This document shows positions 18,419 through 27,977 of a DNA stretch of 64,000 bases, in pieces. The DNA comes from Luteolibacter arcticus (GTDB taxonomy: Bacteria; Verrucomicrobiota; Verrucomicrobiia; Verrucomicrobiales; Akkermansiaceae): assembly GCF_025950235.1 (NCBI RefSeq), contig NZ_JAPDDT010000005.1, forward strand, positions 336,602 through 400,601, read 5' to 3'. A program made the position numbers and the translations under genes. Within the stretch, counting starts at the first letter, position 1. The number at the start of each line of letters is the position of its first letter. The notes under the pieces are model-generated. The model worked only from the letters and a program-made list of their open reading frames with translations. It was not told the DNA's origin and searched no databases.

Positions 18419-21400
18419 TTACGGGTGGGTCGCTACGGCTTGGAGGAAGCCCCTCCCCCCCAGACCTTCCGAAGCATTGAGCCGGAAGGTGTGGAGTTCG
18501 TAAGCCGGATCCCCGGACGCCGTCATCAAGACGTGAGTCACCCCGCTGGTGAAGCTCGTCAGATTGAGCGAACCGCGAATCGTGTAAGTCACCCCCCCCA
18601 CCACGGCGAGCTGGCTGCCATCCGGCTGCCCAGCGAAGCTCGCACCATTCCGGACGGCCACGGTAAGCGTCAGCTCCTTCTGGCTATTGCCATTGGTATC
18701 GGCGAGGGCGCTGGTGATCGAACCGCGGGAACTACCGTTGTTCGGATCGCCATTGAAGGCGAACTCGAGCAGATCGAGCGTGCCATCGTTGTCGAGGTCG
18801 CCGGTGCCATCGCGCGATTGGCCGCCCAGTTTCGCGGTTTCCCACGCGTCGTCCATGCCGTCGCTGTCACCATCGCCGGAGCCCGAGCCGAAGCTGACTG
18901 CGGTGAAGCTTTCGAGCGTGGCGGTCTTGTGGGCGTTCTGGTCGAGGACGTAGATGCCCGCTTGGAGCGTGGCGAGCCCGTCGAGGAAGGCGGGCTGGGC
19001 GGTGGGCGTGCAAGGGGTGCCATTGCAGCTCATCGACCACACGCCACCGATGCGCTCGATCACGACAGTCAGGTCGCGGGCGGCCATACCGCCGCTGTTG
19101 GTCACTCCGAAGAAGCCATTGGCGTCATTGGCCCCGTTGGTGTTGGTCCCCAGGCCCACGTAGTTTCCGAAGACCACCGCAGCGCGGGTCATGGAAGTGC
19201 TGCTGGTGCCCACCCAGGCGCCGATCTGGTCGTAACCGCCGATGACCGGCTGATTCACGTAGTGCGCCCGGACCCGGAAGTCCTGGTTCCCGGTAAAGCC
19301 AAGCGATGACAGCGGAAGACCGAGCGCCTCCAGTTGCGCCATGTTCACTTGCCCGTTGATGTCCGAGGACGAGCTGGTGAGCGCCAGCGTGCCGGCGGTG
19401 GTGTCCAGATCGAGGTTCGGATCGACGGTCGGGATCGAGGCTCCCGTGCCAGCGAGGCGGCTGGTGAATGGGGTGGCTTGGCCGTCCTTGTCCTGCGGAC
19501 CGCTGCCGGTGGCCGTCATGCCGTGGAAGACATGCTGGTCGGCCGTGCCATCGCCATTGATGTCCTGGGGCGTCGAGTCGATGTCGGTCGGATCCGAGGT
19601 GGCCTCATATTCGGCCAGGTCGTTGAAGCCGTCGGAGTCGGAGTCGCCGGTGCCGTTCTGGGTCAGCAGGGTGGTCGTGCTGAACCAGGTCGTTTCCCAG
19701 CGGTCAGGCAGGCCGTCGTTGTCGCCGTCGCCATCCGGATTGCCGGGTACCATCGGATTGTCCGGAGCGGTTTTGGCCGTGAACTCGGCCAGCGAGCTGA
19801 AGCCGTCGCCATCCGTGTCGCCGGTGCCATTGTCGGTCAGGTCGCCGATGAAGTTTTCCTCCCAGCCGTCCGACATGCCGTCATTGTCGTCGTCAGGGAA
19901 CAGGACGTAGGACACCGGGCTGGTGCCTGCGGCGAGTTCCTCTTCATTGGTCGCGTAATCGCCGTCCGGATCGCCGGTGGAGGTTTCATCGAGGTCGGTG
20001 AAGTACTCCTCCTCCCACGCGTCGGGCAGGCCGTCGGCATCGGAGTCATTCGGGCTCGACTGCGAGTCGTTGGGATCGCTGAGCGCGATGAGTTCTTCGA
20101 GGTTGTCGCTCGAGTCGTTGTCCGGATCATCGCCGGGATCGAATTCCAGGCTTTGGAAGTAGTACTGCTCGAAGGCATCGGGCAGCTTGTCATTGTCGGT
20201 GTCGAGCTGGGCGGCATTGTCCGGCCCCTGTTGATAGAGGCCCTGGACAGCCCAGTCGGCAAGGGCTCCGTCCCAGATGCGGACTTCGTCGTAAGTCGCG
20301 CTGGCGGTATTGTCGCCAAAGGTCGACAGGCCGAGCGCGGCGATCGGATCACTGAACAGCGCGAGGCTGTTCGCGACCGTGACCGTTCCGCGAGCCGGTC
20401 CCATCTCCAGATACGACTCGCCATCATAGGCCGGGGCCGAATACCACTTCACCACGGAACTGCCGGCGACTGGCGCGGGCTCGATGGTCATGACGATGTG
20501 ATACTTGGTTCCGACGGCGTAGTTGTTGGTGTTGTTCGTCGAGGCCAGCGCGCCGTCGCGCCATTCGACCCGGTCGGTCAATGGGGTCGCCGCCTGGCTC
20601 CAGCTCATGAAGAGGTTCTCCGTGGTGCCGCTGTGGAAGTCGAAGATCCGCGACCAGCTCTGGGGCGCGTTCATCGTCGCCCACAGCTCGATGGTCACGG
20701 GGGTGTTCCGCGCGGGTAGCAGGTTGGCCCCGAGCTTGACCCACTGGGAATCCGCCTTCACCCCGCCGGCCAGCGTCACGCTGGTGGCGTCCTGGGTCAC
20801 CACGTTGGTATTGCTGGTGGTGCCGTTCTGAATCGCGGCGTGGCTGGTGCCGACCGAGTCATTGAGGTTACCGGTGAAGCTCCAGCGGTGGAGGGCCTTC
20901 GAGAACGCTTGCGAATACGACGAGTCCGTCGGATTCGACCCATACTCGTATTCCTGGAGGTCGGTGAAGAGATCGCTGTCCGAATCGACCGTGCCGTCCT
21001 TCGCGGTGATGGTGGTGAAGTAGAGAATCTCCCAGCCATCCGCCATGCCGTCGGTGTCCGTGTCGCTGAAGCTGCCCGCATTCGCCGGCAGGGTGACGGA
21101 GGTGAATTCGAACAGGTTCGAATCGAAGTCGCCGTCGTAGTCATCGCTGCCGGTCTGGGCAGCGATGCCCCCGAAATGGGTGACTTCCCAACTGTCGCGA
21201 AGCCCGTCGTTGTCGGTGTTGGCCGGGTCGGAGGCGGCATTGTTCGCCGAGGTGCCGGCCAGGAATTCGTCGTAGTTGTTGGTGAAGTCCCCGTCGAGGT
21301 TGCCGGTGGCGCCGTTGACCCCGGTAGCTCCATCGGGAAGTGTCCAATCCAGACCATTGGCCTGTTCATAGGCGTCGGACATCCCATCACCATCGGAATC

Positions 21401-23887
21401 CGAGGAAGTCACATCTACGGTGATCGCGTTGCCGGTGTTGTTGAAGGTATAAGTGTAGCCGACCCGTGGGTTGGTCACCGAGAGGCCAGTGATTCCGGGC
21501 GCCAAGGCACTGGTGCTTTGGACGAGCGTGTAGCTGCCCAGCGTGGCGGCATTGGTCGTACCCGTGTCGTAAAGCGTGAAGCCAAGGGCGGCACCGCGGG
21601 TGCAGGACCCCGTGACAATCTTGTCGCTGCTGGTGCCGCCGCCGGTTTCGAAGGTCAGAGTGGCACCGCTGGCAAGGGTGAGTGAGGAAACCGTGAGCGT
21701 GCCGACGGCCGCCGCGGGATCCGCGACGACCAGTCCGGCCGTCGCGGCCACCGACACCGCATTGGCGGCATGGTTTCCGCCCAGGCCGAGCTTGCCGCCA
21801 TTCACCGCCATGGGTCCGCTGAAGGTGTCGGCCCCGCCCAAGGTGGTGGTACCGGTGCCGGTGAAGGTCAGGCCACCGCTGGTATTTGCCACCAGTGAGG
21901 CGGTCCCGGTGATCGAGCCAGTATTCCCGACGCCGCCGCCTGCGAGTGCGAAGGTCGGCGCCGTGGTGTAGTTGATACCGGGGTTGGTGACGGTGATGCC
22001 CGTGAGGGTGCCGCTGGCATCGACATTCGCGACCGCGGTAGCACCGGAGCCGCCACCACCGGTGATGGTGACGACCGGGGTATCGATGAACCCCGCACCG
22101 CCGACCGTCAGGCCGGTGGCGCTCACGCCATTGCCGACCGGGGCGAGCAATGGCTGGCTGATGGTGATGGCGTGACCGCCATTGTCGATGGTGCCGCCTC
22201 CACTGTAAACGTAGGCACCGGTCAGGCCGGTGAGGAAGGTCGCATTGACCTTGTTCGCTGCGAGGGTGCCCCCGTGGAAGTTGAGCGTGCCGGAGCCGGC
22301 ACTGCGATACACGGCCGGGGTGGTCACGGTGCCGCCGCGGAGATTCGCGATACCGACGCCGGCGGCCGCGACGCCGAAGCGCAGGCCATTGTTCGTCGCG
22401 GCGAAGTTTAGGGCTGCACTGCCCGAGACGTTGAGGATGCCGAGGCCATTCTCGCCAAGCCAGATGCCATTGTCACCCGCGGCGCTCTGGTTGTAGATGG
22501 CGGAGCCGGAGAGATTCATCAGCCCGATGCTGTTGGCACCCGCTCCATTGGTGACCGGGCCGGTCATGGAATAGGTGCCGCCGTTCTGGTTGAAGACACC
22601 GCGAGCCGTGGCAAGGCCGAGCGCGAGGAAGCCGCCGACGTTCACGGTGCCGCCGCTGATCGAGCAGGCCCCGTAGCCGGTATTGACCATTCCAAGGCCG
22701 AGCTGGCGGCGCAGGGTGAGCGATCCGGAGGTCATCTTCACCGTGCCGGCGCTCGTGCCATTGGTGCCGACCGAAAGCGTGGCGCGGTAGACTTCGTCCT
22801 GGGTGGCGTTGCCCGCGCGGTTGTTGTAATTCACAGTGGCACCGTTGATCTCCAGGATGCCGTTTTGACCCGCCACCGAACCCACCACCGCGGTATGGCC
22901 GGTGCGAACGGCACCGCCCTGCGCCATCGAGCCGAAGGTGCCGGTATTGTTGAGCACCAGCCGTCCGCCCTCGACCTGCACGTTGGAGGTGACGTTGCTG
23001 GCGTTGTTCGTCAGGGTCAGCGTTCCGGTCCCGCGTTTTACAAAGCCAAGCAGGCCGGTGCCCCCGCCATTGCGGACGATGCCGTCGAAGGTCTGGGTGC
23101 CGGCGATGTTCCAGAACGACCACTTGTCGGCATTGGTGCCGTTTTCAAAGGTGCCGGTGCCGGTCAGGCCGGTGGCGAGGAAGTCTCCCGTGCTGCCAAC
23201 CGTGCCGCCTTGGATATCCAGCGTGCCGAGGATGTCGGTATTTCCGCCCGCGAGGCGAAGGTAGCCGGCGCCGGTCTTGGTGAGATGCAGCGTGCTGGCG
23301 GCACCGTCATTGACCGTGCCATTGACGGTGGTGTTGCCGGAGCCGGCAACCGTCAGGGTCTGGATGCCGCTGGCCGCGCCCGTGACACCATTGGCGACCG
23401 TCAGCGTGTTCGCCGTGGGGTTGATCCAGCTCTGGCTGGCAGCCAGCGTGATCGCCACGTTTTGCCCGGCGGTGGCGGAACCGATCGTCACCGCTCCCGC
23501 GGCCGGATCGAGATCAATGCCACCCGCCCCAAGCGTGAGGATTTGGTTCACACCGCCGCCCTCGAGCGCCGTGGTCCCGGTGTTGAAAAACACGACCGAC
23601 TTCGCCGATTGGGCGGCATTCAACGCGACGACGGTGGCTCCATCGATCGGGTCGATGTTGAAGACGGCATCATCCGACGCGCCGGGAACCACGGCGGGAT
23701 CGGGCGTGGTCGCTCCGGCAGCAGAGGACCAGTTCGCGACGGCATTCCATCCGCCGCCGGCTCCGTCCCAATAGACCGGGGACGTGAGGGCCGCGTGGGC
23801 GGAAGATAGCGAGGAAGCCAGGAAGCAACCTAAACCGAAGGCGGTCTCGATGAGGTTGCGGCGGGAATGCGGCAATTGGGGTTTCAT
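18419..23887 (-). CDS. Giant secreted protein 3: beta-strand repeats, LamG-like and TSP3 domains
   Basis: A 1822-residue secreted protein, the largest of the three giants. The ATG at 23887 (MKPQLPHSRRNLIETAF) begins a typical export signal ending near AHAAL; the frame continues upstream to 23959. The first half holds autotransporter-associated beta-strand units (GSGNTTVNGTV, KTGAGYLRLAGG, GTGTTTLGGADTFSG). A TSP3 segment (DSDGDGMSDAYEQ) follows. A LamG/concanavalin-like domain (HRWSFTGNLNDSVG ... TIELWATMNAPQSW) occupies about residues 1000-1200. A further run of calcium-type repeats (DTDNDKLPDAFEQ, DGDGDNDGLPDRWE and others) comes next, then a second beta-rich region and a final domain ending RGFLQAVATHP. 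The LamG and TSP3 parts suggest calcium-dependent binding of polysaccharide or another surface ligand. Central repeats and C-terminal domain relate it to giants 1 and 2, but it has diverged more. Confidence 0.85.
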   Translation of the reverse strand: MKPQLPHSRRNLIETAFGLGCFLASSLSSAHAALTSPVYWDGAGGGWNAVANWSSAAGATTPDPAVVPGASDDAVFNIDPIDGATVVALNAAQSAKSVVFFNTGTTALEGGGVNQILTLGAGGIDLDPAAGAVTIGSATAGQNVAITLAASQSWINPTANTLTVANGVTGAASGIQTLTVAGSGNTTVNGTVNDGAASTLHLTKTGAGYLRLAGGNTDILGTLDIQGGTVGSTGDFLATGLTGTGTFENGTNADKWSFWNIAGTQTFDGIVRNGGGTGLLGFVKRGTGTLTLTNNASNVTSNVQVEGGRLVLNNTGTFGSMAQGGAVRTGHTAVVGSVAGQNGILEINGATVNYNNRAGNATQDEVYRATLSVGTNGTSAGTVKMTSGSLTLRRQLGLGMVNTGYGACSISGGTVNVGGFLALGLATARGVFNQNGGTYSMTGPVTNGAGANSIGLMNLSGSAIYNQSAAGDNGIWLGENGLGILNVSGSAALNFAATNNGLRFGVAAAGVGIANLRGGTVTTPAVYRSAGSGTLNFHGGTLAANKVNATFLTGLTGAYVYSGGGTIDNGGHAITISQPLLAPVGNGVSATGLTVGGAGFIDTPVVTITGGGGSGATAVANVDASGTLTGITVTNPGINYTTAPTFALAGGGVGNTGSITGTASLVANTSGGLTFTGTGTTTLGGADTFSGPMAVNGGKLGLGGNHAANAVSVAATAGLVVADPAAAVGTLTVSSLTLASGATLTFETGGGTSSDKIVTGSCTRGAALGFTLYDTGTTNAATLGSYTLVQSTSALAPGITGLSVTNPRVGYTYTFNNTGNAITVDVTSSDSDGDGMSDAYEQANGLDWTLPDGATGVNGATGNLDGDFTNNYDEFLAGTSANNAASDPANTDNDGLRDSWEVTHFGGIAAQTGSDDYDGDFDSNLFEFTSVTLPANAGSFSDTDTDGMADGWEILYFTTITAKDGTVDSDSDLFTDLQEYEYGSNPTDSSYSQAFSKALHRWSFTGNLNDSVGTSHAAIQNGTTSNTNVVTQDATSVTLAGGVKADSQWVKLGANLLPARNTPVTIELWATMNAPQSWSRIFDFHSGTTENLFMSWSQAATPLTDRVEWRDGALASTNNTNNYAVGTKYHIVMTIEPAPVAGSSVVKWYSAPAYDGESYLEMGPARGTVTVANSLALFSDPIAALGLSTFGDNTASATYDEVRIWDGALADWAVQGLYQQGPDNAAQLDTDNDKLPDAFEQYYFQSLEFDPGDDPDNDSSDNLEELIALSDPNDSQSSPNDSDADGLPDAWEEEYFTDLDETSTGDPDGDYATNEEELAAGTSPVSYVLFPDDDNDGMSDGWEENFIGDLTDNGTGDTDGDGFSSLAEFTAKTAPDNPMVPGNPDGDGDNDGLPDRWETTWFSTTTLLTQNGTGDSDSDGFNDLAEYEATSDPTDIDSTPQDINGDGTADQHVFHGMTATGSGPQDKDGQATPFTSRLAGTGASIPTVDPNLDLDTTAGTLALTSSSSDINGQVNMAQLEALGLPLSSLGFTGNQDFRVRAHYVNQPVIGGYDQIGAWVGTSSTSMTRAAVVFGNYVGLGTNTNGANDANGFFGVTNSGGMAARDLTVVIERIGGVWSMSCNGTPCTPTAQPAFLDGLATLQAGIYVLDQNAHKTATLESFTAVSFGSGSGDGDSDGMDDAWETAKLGGQSRDGTGDLDNDGTLDLLEFAFNGDPNNGSSRGSITSALADTNGNSQKELTLTVAVRNGASFAGQPDGSQLAVVGGVTYTIRGSLNLTSFTSGVTHVLMTASGDPAYELHTFRLNASEGLGGRGFLQAVATHP

Positions 23888-24476
23888 TGGGTTGGTTAAG
23901 TACGTAACCCCGCCTTGAGGAGAGGCATGAAGTCCCCCTAACAGGCCTGCCGCGGGCACAGTGGTGCCGGCGAAAGGGCGGTCTTCGGGACGCCTTCCAA
24001 AAAGGGTCGACGAGGCTTAAAAGTGCCTCACCGGGTCTGCGGGTTTCGGGTTTCGATGGATTTGGGTTGTCGGATCCGATTCCGTTTCCCAACCGCCCTT
24101 CGGGTTTGGACGTTGAATGTTGGAGAACCGGTTATCGAACCTTGCCGCAGTCTAAATCGTCCCTTCGAAGAATCTTGTATTCAACGGTTTCGTTTGTGTG
24201 GAATTGCGACACTGCCATTTCAAAGATGCTTCTCAATGTGTCACAAGTCACTGCAAAATAGAAGGTTAAACTTAACCCATTCCGCCGTGTTTTTATCAAA
24301 AACCGATCAATTGATTTTTTTGGAATCGGCAAAATGGGGATGATTGCGTAGATCAAAGCGTCGCATTCATACCGAAACGAGAGCTTAGCGAAGCGCCCGC
24401 TTTTCGAAATGACACCCCCCCCCAGCGGTCCGCTCCGCTCGCACGTCCAAGCGCCCGCAGCTCCTCTAACAATTCC
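23888..24476. promoter_or_regulatory. Leader region of giant gene 3, AT-rich in part
   Basis: No gene is supported. The minus strand carries the ACCC-rich pattern (24032-24070: GAAACCCGCAGACCC, then AACCCAAATCC upstream of it) and AACCCAATG at the start codon. About 24150-24360 is AT-rich compared with the flanks. A run of nine C lies at 24415-24423. A 106-codon plus-strand frame here (24023-24343) has arginine/cysteine-rich, non-protein-like content and was not accepted. Confidence 0.4.
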
Positions 24477-25010
24477 TCAAACGGACGGCAGCACGGCCGC
24501 CAGGATCTCGTCGACGGGAGCCATGCGACCGACGCCCTGATAGCCGCAGGCGAGGTCTCCTTCCGCCGGGCCGATGAAGCGACAGCCGTCTTCCCTGAGG
24601 CGGGTGACGTTGCGTTGGACGGCCGGGTGCTGCCACATCTTGCCGTTCATCGCCGGCGCGATGACCACCGGCGTGGTGCGCGGCAACGCGAGGTAGATCG
24701 ACGACAGCGGATCGGGCGCGAGGCCATTGGCAAAGTTCCCGATGACGTCGGCACTGGCGGGCGCGACGAGGAACAGGCCGGCGGAGTCGGCGAGCTCGAT
24801 GTGCCCGGGCTTCCAGCTCTGCTTTTCATCTTCCAGCGTCACCAGCACGGGGTGGCGGGTGAGCACCTGCAAGGTCAGCGGCGTGATGAACTCGGTGGCC
24901 ACCCGGGTCATGACCGCGTGGACCTCATGGCCGGCCTTCACAAGCTGCGACGCGAGGTCGGCCGCCTTGTAGGCAGCGATCGAGCCGGTGATGCCGAGGA
25001 CGATGGTCAT
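24477..25010 (-). CDS. coaC: Phosphopantothenoylcysteine decarboxylase (stand-alone CoaC)
   Basis: A flavoprotein of 177 residues that decarboxylates 4'-phosphopantothenoylcysteine to 4'-phosphopantetheine in coenzyme A synthesis. The FMN-binding start GITGSIAAYK is at 6-15. Catalytic His70 is in GHIELA, Asn122 in APAMNGKMW, and Cys155 in LACGYQGVGRM, the three residues required in this family. Many bacteria fuse this domain to the CoaB synthetase; here the chain stops after the CoaC half, so CoaB must be encoded elsewhere. It is cytosolic. Upstream on the same strand are an oxidoreductase gene and a palindromic repeat, so it is probably transcribed separately. Confidence 0.85.
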   Translation of the reverse strand: MTIVLGITGSIAAYKAADLASQLVKAGHEVHAVMTRVATEFITPLTLQVLTRHPVLVTLEDEKQSWKPGHIELADSAGLFLVAPASADVIGNFANGLAPDPLSSIYLALPRTTPVVIAPAMNGKMWQHPAVQRNVTRLREDGCRFIGPAEGDLACGYQGVGRMAPVDEILAAVLPSV

Positions 25011-25075
25011 GCCGGGATTGGAGCACCGGATGGGAAACTTCCAACTGCGAATGTGGGGCGAGGGCCCTGCCTTTA

Positions 25076-25160
25076 CGTAGGCGCGGTGGTGACACCGCGG
25101 AAGCTACCCTCGCAGCCCGCCGTTCAGGTGGCTTCCGCGTTCTCACGAACGCGCCTACGG
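25076..25160. repeat. Dispersed inverted-repeat element, copy A
   Basis: An 85-base element with complementary ends: CGTAGGCGCGGTGGTGACAC at the left and a right end reading GAACGCGCCTACGG. CGCGGAAG and CTTCCGCG flank a variable centre. Related copies lie at 42673, 63850, 63966 and (partial) 63261. It occupies the gap between coaC and the upstream oxidoreductase gene. Confidence 0.75.
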
Positions 25161-25168
25161 TTGACTGC

Positions 25169-26437
25169 TCACACCTCGATCTTCCAAGGCCCGCGCATCG
25201 GCTGCTCGATGAGCTTGTTCGCCTCGGAGTCGTCGAACTTCAGCGTCTTCGGATCGAACTTGAGGTTCTTGTTCAAGCGGTGCGCGGTAACGCCGATGTT
25301 GACGATGGTGCAGGACCAGAAGCCGTTGCGTTCGTTGAGGGCAAATTTCTTCCGGGTGCGGACGCTCTCGTGGAAGTCGGTGATCTGCGGCTCGGGGTCG
25401 GGCAGCGAGGCGAGCTTCTTCTCGAGGTCCGGGATGTCGGTCTGGAAGCCCTTGGTGATCTTGCCCTTCGGCCCCTGGATGTAGGCGGAGTCCTTGAGGC
25501 TGTTGTTGCCATCGAGGATGATCTTGCAACCGTCGGCGTAGGTGAACTCGATGCGCCGCCAAGTGCCGATGGCGTCGGCGTCCTGCGGGTCGGCATCGAT
25601 CTCCACGGAGATCGGCGCGGTGGTGTCCTTGCCGAGGATGTACTGGGCCGGGTCGAGGTAATGCTGGCCCATGTCGCCGAGGCCGCCGCCATCGTAGTCC
25701 CAGTAGCCGCGGAATTTCGCGTGCACGCGGTTCGGGTTGTAGGGCTTCTTCGGCGCGGGGCCGAGCCAGAGATCGTAGTCGAGTTCGGCGGGCACCGGCT
25801 GCTCGGTCAGGCCTTTCTGGCCGACCCAGGTGCCGAGCTTCCAGTCGAAGCCGGTATGCGCACCCACGGTGATGGTGAGCGGCCAGCCGAGCACGTCGTG
25901 CATGGCGGCCTTCTTGATCTGCTTCACCGGCACGCCCATGCCGTAGAAGTTATCCTTGAAGCGGAACCAGGTGTTGAGACGGAAGACGCGCTCATACTTC
26001 TCCACCGCCTTCACCATCGCGATGCCCTCGCCGATTGTCCGGCTCATCGGCTTCTCGCACCAGACGTCCTTGCCGGACTTCGCCGCAGCGATCGACATCA
26101 GCGCGTGCCAATGCGGCGGGGTGGCGACGTGCACCACGTCGATGTCCTTGCGCTCAAGGATTTCGCGGAAATCCCGGTAGCCCTTCACGCCCTTGGCCTC
26201 GCCGCCGACCTGATTCATCCGCTGGGCGAGGTGGCTCTTGTCCACGTCGCAGAGGGCGAGCAGCTTGCCCGGCATCGGCAGGTGGGAGGCGGAAATCCCG
26301 CCGCAGCCGATGATGGCCTTGGTGATCTCTTCCGATGGCGGTGTCTGGCCATTCAGGCCAAGCACGCGGCTCGGGACGATCTGGATGGTCGCCAGCGCGG
26401 CGAGCGACTTGAGGGTTTGGCGGCGGGTCAGGTTCAT
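25169..26437 (-). CDS. Tat-exported Gfo/Idh/MocA family oxidoreductase
   Basis: An NAD(P)-dependent oxidoreductase of the Gfo/Idh/MocA family, 422 residues. The N-terminus has a twin-arginine signal (TRRQTLKSLAALA), so it is probably exported folded with its cofactor. The Rossmann motif is IIGCGGISASH, and the conserved EKP motif is in WCEKPMSRTIGEG. The C-terminal half has the usual alpha/beta dimerisation domain with WDYDGGGLGDMGQH. This sort of protein usually acts on sugars or inositols, often from breakdown of complex glycans. It lies 21 bases after an MFS transporter gene on the same strand, which suggests one operon for uptake and oxidation of a carbohydrate. The exact substrate is not evident. 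Confidence 0.85.
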   Translation of the reverse strand: MNLTRRQTLKSLAALATIQIVPSRVLGLNGQTPPSEEITKAIIGCGGISASHLPMPGKLLALCDVDKSHLAQRMNQVGGEAKGVKGYRDFREILERKDIDVVHVATPPHWHALMSIAAAKSGKDVWCEKPMSRTIGEGIAMVKAVEKYERVFRLNTWFRFKDNFYGMGVPVKQIKKAAMHDVLGWPLTITVGAHTGFDWKLGTWVGQKGLTEQPVPAELDYDLWLGPAPKKPYNPNRVHAKFRGYWDYDGGGLGDMGQHYLDPAQYILGKDTTAPISVEIDADPQDADAIGTWRRIEFTYADGCKIILDGNNSLKDSAYIQGPKGKITKGFQTDIPDLEKKLASLPDPEPQITDFHESVRTRKKFALNERNGFWSCTIVNIGVTAHRLNKNLKFDPKTLKFDDSEANKLIEQPMRGPWKIEV

Positions 26438-26458
26438 GAGATCGGAGTCGGAAAAGGT

Positions 26459-27799
26459 TCAATGCTTCGTGTCACCGCCATCCGCGGACTTGTCCCAGAA
26501 GGCAACGAGGAACAGGACGGCGATGACTGCGGCCATGCCCGCAGGCAGCAGCCAGAAGGCCTTCCACTGGGTGGAAGCCGTGGAAAGCAGGGTGGCATCC
26601 ACCTTCGGCAGCCCGACGGAGAACATCTGTCCGAGCTGCTGCGCGAAGCTGGGAGTCTCACCGGTGGAGCCGGCCTGGATCGCTTCGGCCAGCGGTGCGT
26701 GGCCGCCCACGCCGACCTTCATCCGCGCATCGGCGATCTTGTAGCCGAAATACATACCGATGCCCTGGGTGAAGAAGACCAGCATCGACTGCACCTGGCT
26801 GCGCACGGTGACCGGCGCGGCCTTGTCGGCGTAGATGAAGCCGGTGACGAAGAAGAAGTCGTAGCAAATCCCGTGCAGCGCGATGGCGAGGAACAGCATC
26901 CACACCACCTGATCCGGCGCGGCAAAGGCGAACAGCACATAGCGCAGCACCCAGGCGGCCATGCCGATGAGGATCATCCACTTCACGCCCAGCTTCCGGA
27001 AGAAGAACGGGATCAGCAGCATGAACACGATTTCCGACATCTGTCCGATCGACATCGACGAGGCCGGCTGGCGGAAGCCCATGTCGGAGAGGAAGATGGA
27101 GGTCGTGCTATAGTAGTAGGCGAGCGGGATGCAGATCAGCGTGGAGCACAGGATGAAGATGAAGAAGGCGGGCTTCGCGAGCAGCTTGAAGGCATCCAGC
27201 ATGAAGATGGAGCTCAGCTTGAGCGGCTGTCCTTTCGCCGGCGGCGGCGTGGTGGGAAGAAAGAAGGAGAACGCGCCGAGCAGGAGGGAAGTCCCGCCGG
27301 CGAGGGTGAAGATGTGCAGGCTCTTGGACCATCCCATGAAGCCGGTGATGAGGCCGGCGACGATCCAGCCGATGGTGCCCCAGACGCGGAGGGCGGGAAA
27401 TTTGCTCTGGTCGCTGATATTGGCGAACGCGATCGAATTTCCGAGTCCCAGCGTCGGCATGTAGCAAAGCATGTGGAGGATGAAGAGGTTCTTCACCATC
27501 TCCGCGTCCCCCTTCGCCGCGAGCCCGGGCACCGCAAGCATGGCCGCCCCGCCGATGAGCAGCAGCACGCCCATCACCTTCTCGGATGGGAAAAAGCGGT
27601 CCGCCACCAGACCGAGGAACAGCGGCGCGATGATCGCCGCGATCGGGGCGCTGCCGTACGCCGCGCCGATGATCGAGGCGAGGCCATTGGCGTCCAGGCA
27701 GGCCCCCAAGGTCACGAACCAAGCTCCCCAGAGGAAGAACTGCAAAAACATCATCACCGACAAGCGGGTGGTCACGGCGGACGGGGCGGCTTTTTCCAT
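26459..27799 (-). CDS. MFS transporter of the nucleoside:H+ symporter (NupG/XapB) type
   Basis: An inner-membrane transporter of 446 residues with about twelve hydrophobic segments. The N-terminal LSVMMFLQFFLWGAWFVTLG phrase and the long central loop (FLPTTPPPAKGQPLK) are like those of the NupG family, whose verrucomicrobial and planctomycete members are often found beside sugar oxidoreductases. I chose the ATG at 27799 (MEKAAPSAVTTRLS); the frame extends to 27838 but that part is not hydrophobic or conserved. It is first in an operon with the oxidoreductase at 25169-26437 and is divergent from another oxidoreductase at 27978. It may carry nucleosides or a sugar derivative rather than nucleosides specifically. 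Confidence 0.8.
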   Translation of the reverse strand: MEKAAPSAVTTRLSVMMFLQFFLWGAWFVTLGACLDANGLASIIGAAYGSAPIAAIIAPLFLGLVADRFFPSEKVMGVLLLIGGAAMLAVPGLAAKGDAEMVKNLFILHMLCYMPTLGLGNSIAFANISDQSKFPALRVWGTIGWIVAGLITGFMGWSKSLHIFTLAGGTSLLLGAFSFFLPTTPPPAKGQPLKLSSIFMLDAFKLLAKPAFFIFILCSTLICIPLAYYYSTTSIFLSDMGFRQPASSMSIGQMSEIVFMLLIPFFFRKLGVKWMILIGMAAWVLRYVLFAFAAPDQVVWMLFLAIALHGICYDFFFVTGFIYADKAAPVTVRSQVQSMLVFFTQGIGMYFGYKIADARMKVGVGGHAPLAEAIQAGSTGETPSFAQQLGQMFSVGLPKVDATLLSTASTQWKAFWLLPAGMAAVIAVLFLVAFWDKSADGGDTKH

Positions 27800-27977
27800 A
27801 ACTGGGCGAGACTTGGAGAAACGCCCGCACGGCGGCAAGCAGGATCACGCCCCAATTCGGCTCAAATCGTCCGGTTCTCTCATGAAAAACGAGCATTCCT
27901 GAAATTTTTCCACCGGATCCTGAAAGCCCGGCTTGCAGCGGCAGCGTATTTGCGGCCCGTTTGTCACCGCACCTGCC

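Noticed and set aside
24023..24343. 106-codon plus-strand frame in the AT-rich spacer before giant 3
   Set aside because: Arg/Cys/Phe-rich, no start context, no similarity to a protein family, and it lies in the leader of giant 3.
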